Shown: positions 7,553 through 14,978, counted from the first letter of the stretch. The stretch is 29,944 nucleotides of DNA from Desulfobacula sp. (GCA_011390085.1 JAABTB010000001.1:1-29944), one strand, 5' to 3'. Translations and numbers: made by a program. Notes: a model not told the origin generated them from the sequence alone.

Positions 7553-7798
7553 TCACCCCCCGGATATTAATGAGAAAACATGGACCGTCATCCCATCAGT
7601 AAGTATATTGTCATGTTTAAGGGGACGGTTCCCATCACTGATAAGTCCTATATGGGTCATCGGTATCCGTAAATGTTTCAAAATATCCTCAGGCGTAACA
7701 CCATCCGGCACCTCAATCGCAATACCTGTTTTATGGTTGTAATCGGTCACCCTCAGGCTTAAGGTACCGAAAAGCCGGACTGTCAGTTGCACGGTCAT
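7553..7798 (-). CDS. MoaD/ThiS-like ubiquitin-fold sulfur carrier protein
   Basis: This 81-residue protein has the beta-grasp pattern of MoaD/ThiS: LTVRLFGTL at the N-terminus, VPDGVTPEDILKHL, then DGMTVHVFSLISGG with the terminal Gly-Gly that is adenylated and thiocarboxylated in this family. Its ATG begins directly after the TAA of the preceding aminotransferase gene (TAAATG), suggesting coupled translation. In MoaD the thiocarboxylate supplies the dithiolene sulfurs of molybdopterin. AOR enzymes carry a tungsten bis-pterin cofactor, and many anaerobe AOR operons carry a dedicated MoaD-like gene. I infer that it serves the AOR encoded two genes upstream. Thiamin or protein-modification roles cannot be excluded. 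No MoaE or MoeB gene is in the window. Confidence 0.85.
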   Translation of the reverse strand: MTVQLTVRLFGTLSLRVTDYNHKTGIAIEVPDGVTPEDILKHLRIPMTHIGLISDGNRPLKHDNILTDGMTVHVFSLISGG

Positions 7799-9220
7799 TT
7801 ATCCGGCCATGGTCCAATTCAGGCTGAATCTTGCCATATCAATGGTTTCAAGCACTTCGGCAATAATATCAATGCCTTTGTCAACCAGTGCTTTTGATAT
7901 GGTAAGCGGCGGAATGACACGTAAGATATTGCCATATCGGCCGCAGGGAAGAACATAGACCCCATTGTCCCTCAGCAGCCACACCATGCGGACAACCTCT
8001 GCCGTTGACAGGGGTTTTTTGGTTTTTTTATCACTGACCAATTCCAGGGCAATACCCCAGCCCATCCCCCTGACATCACCGATGACTTCCCGCTGCTCAG
8101 CCAATGTCTTGAGTCTTTTCATGGCATAGGCCCCCATTTCCCGTGACCTTTCCAGCAATCCATCCTGAACCAGCTCGATATTCTTGCAGGCAACTGCGCA
8201 GGACATGGAATTTCCAACTGCCGTGAGGACATGGCTGAAGGGTTCCAGATCCTTGACCAGATCCGATCGGCATAATACGGCGCTAAACGGCAGGTCCCCG
8301 CCCAATGCCTTTCCCATGGTGATAATATCCGGTTCCACGTCAAAATTTTCCACGGCAAACAGGGTTCCGGTGCGTCCCATTCCCATCTGTACCTCGTCAT
8401 CGATGATGAGGATTCCCAGGCGTTTGCATAAATTGTAAATATATTTCATCCATCCCGGCGGAGGCGGTACATATCCTCCTTCACCCTGCATGGGTTCAAG
8501 GATGAGGGCTGCCACATTGCCGATATCAATTCCGCCATAGGGATCAGTCAACTGGAATTCCACATATTTGGCACATTGAAGATCACATTCAGGATGGGTA
8601 AGCCCATAGGGGCAGCGGTAGCAATAGGGATAAGGCCCCAACCGATCCACAAAGGGCATAAAGGGCCGGTATTTGCTTCGAAAGGTGGGAGAGGTCGTCA
8701 ATGAAAGCGTCGTACCGATGGAGCCATGATAGGCGCCTTGAAAGCCGAGGATGATCGATTTCCCGGTTGATGCCCGGGCGAATTTGATGGCAATTTCATT
8801 GGCGGAGCTGCCGCTTAACCCATAAGCCATCTTAACATTTCCCTTAAGGCCGCCCGGGGCCAGTCCGGAAAGCATTTCTCCAAGTTTCTGGCGGTGTTTG
8901 CAGGTACCGTCCGGCGTATGCATGAGGCGGCCGCATTCATTTTTAATCACCTTAACAATTTCAGGGTGGCAATGCCCCACATTGTTTACGGCAACACCGG
9001 ATGAAAGATCGATATAGATATTGCCGTCCGGGTCTTTGAAGGTGGCCCCAAAGGCTTCTTCCCAAGCCAGGGGGATACCGATGGGAGCAATCCGGGTGGG
9101 GGTTTCATTGGCCAGTTCTTTGTCCAGAAGAGCCCTTGTTTTGGGGCCGGGGATGGATTTTGTTACAATTTTAGGGGCATCCGGATAGGACAGTTTATCA
9201 AAATACTCTTCAGAAATCAT
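7799..9220 (-). CDS. PLP-dependent class III aminotransferase with four-cysteine insert (paralogue 1)
   Basis: This 473-residue class III aminotransferase has GLSGSSANE for cofactor phosphate binding, GAYHG near 162-166, D275 in IDDEVQMGMGRTG for the pyridine nitrogen, and the Schiff-base lysine K304 in TMGKALGG. The expected reaction is transfer of an amino group from an amine, omega-amino acid or amino acid to a 2-oxoacid such as pyruvate. An insert at residues 196-216 carries C200-x2-C203-x8-C212-x3-C216, which could bind a metal or be structural; archaeal racemases and aminotransferases of this class have similar text. The ATG has AAGGAG at 7 bases. It sits 28 bp after the AOR gene and abuts the MoaD-like gene. 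With alanine dehydrogenase two genes upstream, a pyruvate-dependent transaminase producing alanine and an aldehyde is the most coherent role. Amino acid racemase is the main alternative. Confidence 0.9.
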   Translation of the reverse strand: MISEEYFDKLSYPDAPKIVTKSIPGPKTRALLDKELANETPTRIAPIGIPLAWEEAFGATFKDPDGNIYIDLSSGVAVNNVGHCHPEIVKVIKNECGRLMHTPDGTCKHRQKLGEMLSGLAPGGLKGNVKMAYGLSGSSANEIAIKFARASTGKSIILGFQGAYHGSIGTTLSLTTSPTFRSKYRPFMPFVDRLGPYPYCYRCPYGLTHPECDLQCAKYVEFQLTDPYGGIDIGNVAALILEPMQGEGGYVPPPPGWMKYIYNLCKRLGILIIDDEVQMGMGRTGTLFAVENFDVEPDIITMGKALGGDLPFSAVLCRSDLVKDLEPFSHVLTAVGNSMSCAVACKNIELVQDGLLERSREMGAYAMKRLKTLAEQREVIGDVRGMGWGIALELVSDKKTKKPLSTAEVVRMVWLLRDNGVYVLPCGRYGNILRVIPPLTISKALVDKGIDIIAEVLETIDMARFSLNWTMAG

Positions 9221-9248
9221 TCATCGTCTCCTTTTTTATCATTCGCAT

Positions 9249-10958
9249 CTAAAACGCATTCACTTTATCAAGATCTTCGTCTGATACATCAAAAACATTT
9301 CCCGAAGGCAGCAAGGGTTCTTCTTTGAAAAATAAAGGAAGACGGTCATCTTCTTTGGTGAAACCGGCCCGGGTGTTAAAATCCCTTTCTGCTTTCAGCG
9401 CACTGATCCCGAGTTGCTTGATATAGTCTTTATCAAGGGATTCCCCATACAGGGCGGCAACCCCCTGAACCACATGTCCCTGAAGGTCGGCAAAATCAAG
9501 GGCCGGCAGTGAAGCAAACAGACAAAGTCCAAGGCTGTCTATTGCAGCATGATAGATCTGCAGAAAAGAGGATATCTGCCACTGTCCCTGGGATGATGAC
9601 GGATCATATTGTGATAAGGGATTGGGAATGGCGTTTCCAACGGTATGGTCAGCGCCCATGGCTGATGTGGCGTAGGTGGTGCCCGTGCCCTTGAGACCTC
9701 TTGGGTCATAGGCCGCCAGGCTCTGGCCTTTCACATGGGGGATTCGTTTTGAACCCAGCTTTTCACCGGTTGTTTTGCAACCGTTACCGAGCATGAGACC
9801 GTTTTTCGATCCTGAGCCGATTTCCTTTACCAGGGACAGGGCAGCGTTTCCATCCCCCATCTTCAGAAGCCCTCCCTCCATGGCAAGGGCGATGGCCGCT
9901 CCCACATCCATGGTATCAACGCCGATATCATTGCAGGCGCGATTGATTTTGGCAATGGTATCAATATCATCAATCATGCAATTGGAACCGGTCAGAACAA
10001 TGGATTCATATTCAAGCCCGGAAACAATGACCTCGCCTTTTTCATCGGTAAATATATTTGAACAGCCGATGATACAACCGGCCATACATTTATGATCTGA
10101 GACGGAATTGGGCCGGTCGGCCATCAATCCGGCAATATATTCTCCGGAAATTTTATGGGCCCCGTCAAATTGGCCTATGGAGTAATTACGGGTCGGCAGA
10201 CATCCCAGAGCATTGATCATATTCACCAGAACAGGGGTGCCAAATACTTTCAGGGCTTCAATCATCGGATAGGCCAAGACTCCCTTGGTAAATTTTGAAA
10301 CTGCCGATTTAAATGCTTCCTTATCCCGGATTTTAACCCCCTTGGTGCCCTGGTCGTCAATAATGACGGCTTTGATGTTCTTTGACCCCATTACCGCACC
10401 CATACCGCCTCTTGCCGCCATTCTGATATGAAAATCAGGAGAGGTGACGGAAACCGATGCTGCTTTTAATTTTTTTTCTCCGGCAGGCCCTATGGAAATA
10501 ATGGCTACCTTATCCCCATGCTCTTGTTTTAAATTTTCAATGACTTGATAATTACCCATGCCTTTTATGGAATTCGCTTGCATGAACGTGACCCCTTGGG
10601 TATCTATTTTCAAGGTGGTCAGCTTATCTGCGCATCCTTCGAGAACAATTGCCTGAATCCCCAGTTTCGGCATCTTTTGTGCAGCGCTCCCACCCGCATT
10701 CGCCTCTTTTATCCCTCCGGTTAGAGGGCTCTTGGCACCCACCGATAATCTTCCGCTGTTGGGGAAATTCGTGCCGGCTAAAATTCCCGCTGCAAATATC
10801 AATTTGTTCCGGGGGTCCAGTGCATCCACTGTGGGAGGCACTTCCCGATTGATAATCTGCGAACTTAACGCCCTGCCGCCCAGTTTAGCGTATTCCGGAG
10901 ACAATTTCTCAAAAACATAGCTTTGTTTTCCCAAATCAATCCTCAACAATTTCAACAT
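9249..10958 (-). CDS. aor: Aldehyde:ferredoxin oxidoreductase (tungsten pterin enzyme)
   Basis: This 569-residue enzyme of the AOR family oxidises aldehydes to carboxylates and passes electrons to ferredoxin. Its cofactors are a tungsten (or molybdenum) bis-pterin and one 4Fe-4S cluster. Typical stretches are FPNSGRLSVGAKSPLTGG, AARGGMGAVMGSKNIKAV and the central DIGVDTMDVG. Likely cluster ligands are C291, C295, C299 and C479. The spacing C-x3-C-x3-C differs from the C-x2-C-x3-C of Pyrococcus AOR and probably marks a subfamily. The reading frame extends 47 codons further upstream, but the start at 10958 is chosen because AGGAGG lies 6 bases before this ATG and because MLKLLRIDL is a normal AOR N-terminus. 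It follows ald and is followed by the aminotransferase and MoaD-like genes. The substrate may be the aldehyde made by transamination; the direct substrate is not known. Confidence 0.93.
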   Translation of the reverse strand: MLKLLRIDLGKQSYVFEKLSPEYAKLGGRALSSQIINREVPPTVDALDPRNKLIFAAGILAGTNFPNSGRLSVGAKSPLTGGIKEANAGGSAAQKMPKLGIQAIVLEGCADKLTTLKIDTQGVTFMQANSIKGMGNYQVIENLKQEHGDKVAIISIGPAGEKKLKAASVSVTSPDFHIRMAARGGMGAVMGSKNIKAVIIDDQGTKGVKIRDKEAFKSAVSKFTKGVLAYPMIEALKVFGTPVLVNMINALGCLPTRNYSIGQFDGAHKISGEYIAGLMADRPNSVSDHKCMAGCIIGCSNIFTDEKGEVIVSGLEYESIVLTGSNCMIDDIDTIAKINRACNDIGVDTMDVGAAIALAMEGGLLKMGDGNAALSLVKEIGSGSKNGLMLGNGCKTTGEKLGSKRIPHVKGQSLAAYDPRGLKGTGTTYATSAMGADHTVGNAIPNPLSQYDPSSSQGQWQISSFLQIYHAAIDSLGLCLFASLPALDFADLQGHVVQGVAALYGESLDKDYIKQLGISALKAERDFNTRAGFTKEDDRLPLFFKEEPLLPSGNVFDVSDEDLDKVNAF

Positions 10959-10964
10959 ATTGAC

Positions 10965-10970
10965 CCTCCT
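10965..10970 (-). promoter_or_regulatory. Ribosome binding site fixing the AOR start
   Basis: A perfect AGGAGG stands 6 bases before the ATG at 10958. This rules against the longer reading frame beginning at 11099, which would overlap the end of ald. Confidence 0.85.
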
Positions 10971-11002
10971 TAAAACTGATTTTTCTAATTTGCCATAACC
11001 TG

Positions 11003-11043
11003 TAATGATCACCTGCCCCATCTCAACGCACGGGTGATCATTA
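11003..11043 (-). other. Intergenic hairpin between ald and AOR genes
   Basis: Arms 11003-11015 and 11031-11043 pair over 13 bp (one G-U) with a 15-base loop. On the mRNA the ald stop codon TAA forms the first bases of the 5' arm. There is no U run after the stem, so it is a candidate processing or stability element, or a translation-coupling structure, not a terminator. Confidence 0.7.
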
Positions 11044-12147
11044 AATGTCAATGGGGAAATATTCATACCCCGTTGCCATGGCAACGGGTTTATTAACAAC
11101 TTTGCCGTTACAGATATTCAGCCCTTTTTTCAAGGAAGGGTCCTCTTGCATTGCCTTTTTCCAGCCCTTATCAGCAATCGCGACAGCATAGGGCAGAGTC
11201 GCGTTTGTCAAGGCAAGCGTCGAGGTTTTAGCGACTGCACCGGGCATGTTTGCCACACAATAATGAATTACGCCGTCAATGGTATAAACAGGGTCGGAAT
11301 GGGTTGTCGCTCTTGAGGTCTCAAAACATCCGCCCTGGTCGATGGCAACATCCACCAGCACAGATCCTTTTTTCATTGTTTTCAGGTCTTCTTTTGTCAC
11401 CAGCCTCGGTGCTTTCGCTCCGGCTATGAGAACAGCACCGACAACGACGTCCGCCTCTTTGATCAGCTTTCTGATGGTGGCAGGGCTGGACATCATGGCA
11501 ATACAATTTGCCGGCATAATATCACTGAGATAACGTAAACGATCCAGATTCATATCCAGAAGATAGACTTTTGCACCCAGGCCACAAGCCATTTTAGCTG
11601 CATTGGTGCCCACCACGCCGCCGCCGATGACCACCACCATGCCGGGCTCGACACCAGGTACGCCCCCCAGGAGAATCCCGTTTCCCCCCTGGGCCATTTC
11701 AAGATATTTCGCACCCTGCTGAATTGCCATCCTGCCGGCCACTTCACTCATGGGCGTCAGCAGGGGAAGTGAGCCATCCTCTTTTTCAATCGTCTCATAG
11801 GCAATACAGACGGATTTGCTGTTCTTCAGGGCGCCTGCCAGTTCCTTTGCAGCAGCCAGGTGCAGATAAGTAAAAACGATTTGATTTTCCCTTATCAGAT
11901 CGTATTCTGACGGCAACGGTTCCTTGACATGCATCACCATTTCACAGTCTTCAAAAATCCGTTCAGGTGTTGCAGCAATGGTTGCCCCGGCACTGACATA
12001 TGAGGCATCTTCAAACCCGCTCCCACTACCTGCATTTTTTTCAACCATGACCTTGTGGCCGTTCCGTACCATCACCTCTGCACCCGATGGCGTCATTGAA
12101 ACCCGATTTTCCGCTTCTTTGATTTCTTTTAAAATACCTATCTTCAT
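11041..12147 (-). CDS. ald: Alanine dehydrogenase
   Basis: This is NAD-dependent L-alanine dehydrogenase: L-alanine + NAD+ + H2O gives pyruvate, ammonium and NADH. The 368-residue length is normal. Key residues sit at the positions known from characterised enzymes: R15 and K75 for pyruvate binding, catalytic H96 in TYLHLA, the nucleotide-binding GGGVVG at 175-180 and D198 at the end of the second strand. The start at 12147 ([10 protein letters not shown]) is preferred over the ATG four codons earlier because GGAG lies 6 bases upstream of it. It is the first gene after a sigma-54 promoter and is followed by AOR. In this setting it probably regenerates pyruvate as amino acceptor for the two aminotransferases and releases ammonium, as it does beside taurine:pyruvate aminotransferase in other anaerobes. 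Confidence 0.96.
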   Translation of the reverse strand: MKIGILKEIKEAENRVSMTPSGAEVMVRNGHKVMVEKNAGSGSGFEDASYVSAGATIAATPERIFEDCEMVMHVKEPLPSEYDLIRENQIVFTYLHLAAAKELAGALKNSKSVCIAYETIEKEDGSLPLLTPMSEVAGRMAIQQGAKYLEMAQGGNGILLGGVPGVEPGMVVVIGGGVVGTNAAKMACGLGAKVYLLDMNLDRLRYLSDIMPANCIAMMSSPATIRKLIKEADVVVGAVLIAGAKAPRLVTKEDLKTMKKGSVLVDVAIDQGGCFETSRATTHSDPVYTIDGVIHYCVANMPGAVAKTSTLALTNATLPYAVAIADKGWKKAMQEDPSLKKGLNICNGKVVNKPVAMATGYEYFPIDI

Positions 12148-12153
12148 CTTTTT

Positions 12154-12157
12154 CTCC
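12154..12157 (-). promoter_or_regulatory. Ribosome binding site deciding the ald start
   Basis: GGAG is located 6 bases before the ATG at 12147 and is itself part of the upstream ATGGAG. The upstream ATG (12159) has no Shine-Dalgarno sequence of its own. Confidence 0.7.
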
Positions 12158-12203
12158 ATGCTTGATAAAATATAAAATCCAGCGATAAATATTCATGATG
12201 ATG

Positions 12204-12219
12204 AGCAATAATCGTACCG
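12204..12219 (-). promoter_or_regulatory. Sigma-54 (-24/-12) promoter for the ald-AOR-TRAP operon
   Basis: The minus strand reads CGGTACGATTATTGCT. The invariant GG (12218-12217) and GC (12206-12205) are separated by exactly 10 bases, and the flanks match TGGCACG-N4-TTGCA except at a few variable positions. The predicted transcription start is near 12193, about 46 bases before the ald start codon. Two activator-type dyads lie upstream and the gene next upstream encodes a sigma-54 activator, which strongly supports the call. Confidence 0.8.
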
Positions 12220-12305
12220 GGTTGTGATATAAAGAATAATGGCTTCAATTTAAGCCGCTTATTGATCTTTTAATTCTGAAATGATCAAATCCGCATTTGA
12301 ATTTA

Positions 12306-12323
12306 TGGGTCAAAAATGTCCCA
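12306..12323. promoter_or_regulatory. Upstream activator site 1 for the sigma-54 regulator
   Basis: The 18-base dyad TGGGTCAAAAATGTCCCA has 7-base arms with one mismatch, centred about 121 bp upstream of the predicted start. It shares GGGTCAAAAA and the 16-base spacing with site 2. This is the expected distance for an enhancer-like binding site of a sigma-54 activator. Confidence 0.7.
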
Positions 12324-12375
12324 ATAAAAATTATTTAAGTGCCGGGAAGGGCGAGGGAGAAGCGCATGGAAGAAA

Positions 12376-12392
12376 TGGGTCAAAAAAGACCC
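12376..12392. promoter_or_regulatory. Upstream activator site 2 for the sigma-54 regulator
   Basis: TGGGTCAAAAAAGACCC contains a perfect GGGTC-N6-GACCC dyad, centred 70 bp from site 1 and about 191 bp upstream of the predicted start, immediately after the stop codon of the activator gene. Confidence 0.7.
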
Positions 12393-12400
12393 GAAACGGG
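12382..12400 (-). terminator. Possible short terminator of the sigma-54 activator gene
   Basis: On the minus strand CCCG-TTT-CGGG is followed by TCTTTTTT, right after the activator stop codon. The stem is only 4 bp, so the terminator would be weak; it overlaps activator site 2. Confidence 0.3.
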
Positions 12401-12401
12401 G

Positions 12402-14744
12402 TTATATTAACCCATATGTTTTCATTTTTCTGAAAAGTGTTTTCCTGGAGATGCCCAGAGCTTTTGAAGTTTTGCCTTTTTTCCACCGATTCTGATTTAA
12501 TATATCCAGGATATGATTTTTTTCAAAATCCCCCACGATTTTGATTAAAGGGATGACGCCCTCTGCATGAGTTTCAGCCTGATGTTCCGGATTGCTCCCG
12601 ATAGCTGTTCTTTTTACAGGCGATGCTTCCAAAAAATCAAGGGTTTTAAGAGTGATATACCTGCGGAGAACATTCTGTAATTCACGAACATTTCCCGGCC
12701 AGCTATAATTTTTCAGTATTATCAGGTCTTTGGGGGTCAACGGGGTAACGGAATTGGATTTAGAGTATGATTTTAAAAAATGGTCTACGATGAGAAAAAT
12801 ATCATCCCCCCTTTCCCGAAGCGGCGGCAGATGGATGGGCAGGACATGAACCCTGAAAAAAAAGTCGGTTCTGATGTGTCCTTTTTTTACAAGTTCCATC
12901 AGATCCTTATTAGAAGCTGTAAGAATTCTTAAATCCGGTTTTTTAACCTCTGTACTACCGACGGGGGAGTACCCGCCCCCGTCGATGGCTCTTAAAAGTT
13001 TCACCTGGAGGGATGGGCTGATCTCACCAATTTCATCAAGAAATAGGGTTCCGCCATCCGCCATATCCAGATAGCCTTTTTTATCCACATGGGACCCTGT
13101 GAAGGCGCCTTTTTTTGAACCGAAAAATTCATTTTCTATAAGATTTTCGGGAATGGCACCGCAATTCACAACGACAAATTCTTTACCGCTACGGTCCGAA
13201 GCATTATGGACGGCCCTTGCCAACAGCTCTTTTCCGGTTCCTGATTCTCCATAGATGAACACGCTGTCGTTGCTTCCGGCGGCTTTGAGGATCAGATCAT
13301 AAACATCCTGCATGGCCTGGCAGTTTCCGATGATATTGTCGAATTTATATCTATCTTTGATGGTAGATCTCAGATACCGGTTCTCTTGTCTGAGTTTTTG
13401 CTCCATCTGCTTGAACACCGTAAAGTCGGTAATAAACCCTTCAATGGCTACAAGTTTGTCATCATCAAAAAGCACCCCCTCTGCTTTATCAAAAACCCAT
13501 TTTATATTACCAAGGGGATTCATGATGCGATATTCAGTCATAGAGGGCTCTCTTTGTCTGGTGATGGCATTGAACATCTCTTTGCCGACCCTTTCCATAT
13601 CATCCGGATGAATCAATGTCTTGAATTCCTGAAGGCATTTGCCCATAAAAAAAGAAGGTTCATACCCGGTGACAAGGCTGCTTCCGTTACTGACAAACTC
13701 CACCTCCCAATTTTCCTTTTTTATTAATCGATAGGCCATGCCGGGCAGATTATTCATCAGGGTGGATAATTTCCGTTCGCTTTCAATGACTCTTTTTTCA
13801 ACAGTTTTGATATGAGTGACATCACGGATAGACTCAATTGCACCGACAGACAGGCCATCCCGGTTTAAGATTGGAGTTGCAGTGATCCATGCATATCCTC
13901 CCTTCCCAAGATTCATTGATCGAATAAATTTTTCTGAAAACAGCAATTTTCCGTTTCGGGTAATTTTAAAATTTCTGAATACCGGGTTTTCCGATTCCAG
14001 GTTTAACAGATCGATAAGCAAAGGGACGTCGTCATGGTAGAATGGGGTAATGAATTCATAAAAAGGCTTCCCCATGGCTTTGTCTTTAGGAATGTGCAGC
14101 ATTTCCTCAAGTGCATTATTCCAGGCAATGATGGTTTTGTTATTGTCTACAACATAGGTGGGGTCCGGCAGAAAATCAATAATCTCCTGCAAGCGCCGCT
14201 GAGAATTCTTAAGTTCAATGGTTCTTTGTTCAACCAATTCTTCCAAATGCTCTCGATATTTTTCAAGTTTTTCCGCGACTTTGCATTTTTCAGTGATATC
14301 CCTTGCTATCCCTTCCACAAAGATCACTTGGTTGTTTTCATCAAAAATCGGAGTTTCAATAACCACGAGTCTTCGGGAAGATCCGTCCTTATGAAACACA
14401 TCAACCTCATAAGGGGGCTGCCGAAATCCCTGAACACTTAATTCCGTATGCTGGCGGGCCGTTTTATTCCCCGGGTGATCTGTCCAGACCTCATCCACCC
14501 TTTTTTTATATTCATCCGGGGTATATCCTAAAATATTTTCTATGGAAGGGCTTAGAATGGTAAAGGTTTTATTGGTGTCGTGGGTAAAGAAAATAAATTC
14601 ATTTTTAAGATTTTCCAGCATCCGGTTGTAACGGTCTTCGGTCTCAACTCGTAATTTTTTTTCGTTGCCCGGATTTAAGGAAGGCCTTTCATTCGTTTCC
14701 AATGGTTCGGTCAATTTTATCAATGATTCTTGTGCCATTTGCAT
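12402..14744 (-). CDS. PAS-domain sigma-54-dependent transcriptional activator
   Basis: This 780-residue bacterial enhancer-binding protein has three PAS-type sensor domains (about 40-155, 183-312 and 322-445), the first two joined by a coiled-coil-like EKLEKYREHLEELVEQRT segment. An AAA+ sigma-54 interaction domain follows (about 468-700) with Walker A GESGTGKE (499-506), the sigma-54 contact loop GAFTGS (546-551, usual sequence GAFTGA), Walker B GGTLFLDEIGE and the arginine-finger FRVHVLPIHLPPLRER region. The end is a Fis-type helix-turn-helix (about 740-778, TSKALGISRKTLFRKM). No receiver domain is present, so the signal is probably sensed by the PAS domains, possibly a small ligand. It lies directly upstream of ald on the same strand. 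The dyads and sigma-54 promoter in the gap indicate that it activates the ald-AOR-aminotransferase-TRAP operon. The start has GAGG 8 bases upstream. Confidence 0.93.
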   Translation of the reverse strand: MQMAQESLIKLTEPLETNERPSLNPGNEKKLRVETEDRYNRMLENLKNEFIFFTHDTNKTFTILSPSIENILGYTPDEYKKRVDEVWTDHPGNKTARQHTELSVQGFRQPPYEVDVFHKDGSSRRLVVIETPIFDENNQVIFVEGIARDITEKCKVAEKLEKYREHLEELVEQRTIELKNSQRRLQEIIDFLPDPTYVVDNNKTIIAWNNALEEMLHIPKDKAMGKPFYEFITPFYHDDVPLLIDLLNLESENPVFRNFKITRNGKLLFSEKFIRSMNLGKGGYAWITATPILNRDGLSVGAIESIRDVTHIKTVEKRVIESERKLSTLMNNLPGMAYRLIKKENWEVEFVSNGSSLVTGYEPSFFMGKCLQEFKTLIHPDDMERVGKEMFNAITRQREPSMTEYRIMNPLGNIKWVFDKAEGVLFDDDKLVAIEGFITDFTVFKQMEQKLRQENRYLRSTIKDRYKFDNIIGNCQAMQDVYDLILKAAGSNDSVFIYGESGTGKELLARAVHNASDRSGKEFVVVNCGAIPENLIENEFFGSKKGAFTGSHVDKKGYLDMADGGTLFLDEIGEISPSLQVKLLRAIDGGGYSPVGSTEVKKPDLRILTASNKDLMELVKKGHIRTDFFFRVHVLPIHLPPLRERGDDIFLIVDHFLKSYSKSNSVTPLTPKDLIILKNYSWPGNVRELQNVLRRYITLKTLDFLEASPVKRTAIGSNPEHQAETHAEGVIPLIKIVGDFEKNHILDILNQNRWKKGKTSKALGISRKTLFRKMKTYGLI

Positions 14745-14925
14745 AAATCCGGCCTCGCATAGATATCATTATGCTCTTTAAACAGAGCCTTAACTAATCG
14801 AGAAATGAAAGCATTCTACTTTAATACAACCTCAAAATCAACCCATCCATCGGCTGTCTGTAGAATCTTAAATCCCCTGGATCCCATGCAACCTCACATT
14901 AATATTTGCGTCGGATTTCCAAACT
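14745..14925. other. Non-coding divergent region between the activator gene and glnS
   Basis: About 230 bp separate the divergent activator and glnS genes, and no convincing gene is present. A small dyad GCTCTTTAAACAGAGC (14773-14788) lies near the activator start and could be an operator or 5' leader structure; I cannot assign it. The glnS side carries a separate, longer inverted repeat. Confidence 0.4.
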
Positions 14926-14954
14926 GTGTTAAATAGGACATTCATATTTAACAC
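14906..14954 (+). promoter_or_regulatory. Candidate glnS promoter overlapped by a perfect inverted repeat
   Basis: A perfect 10-bp inverted repeat GTGTTAAATA / TATTTAACAC (14926-14935 and 14945-14954, 9-base spacer) ends 24 bases before the glnS ATG. A weak sigma-70-like pair, TTGCGT (14906-14911) and TTAAAT (14929-14934) with 17-base spacing, would place the -10 element in the left arm, as for a repressor operator. Alternatively the repeat is a leader hairpin. The repeat is certain; its role is not. Confidence 0.5.
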
Positions 14955-14978
14955 TCAGGTTGAGGATATAAAGGATAA

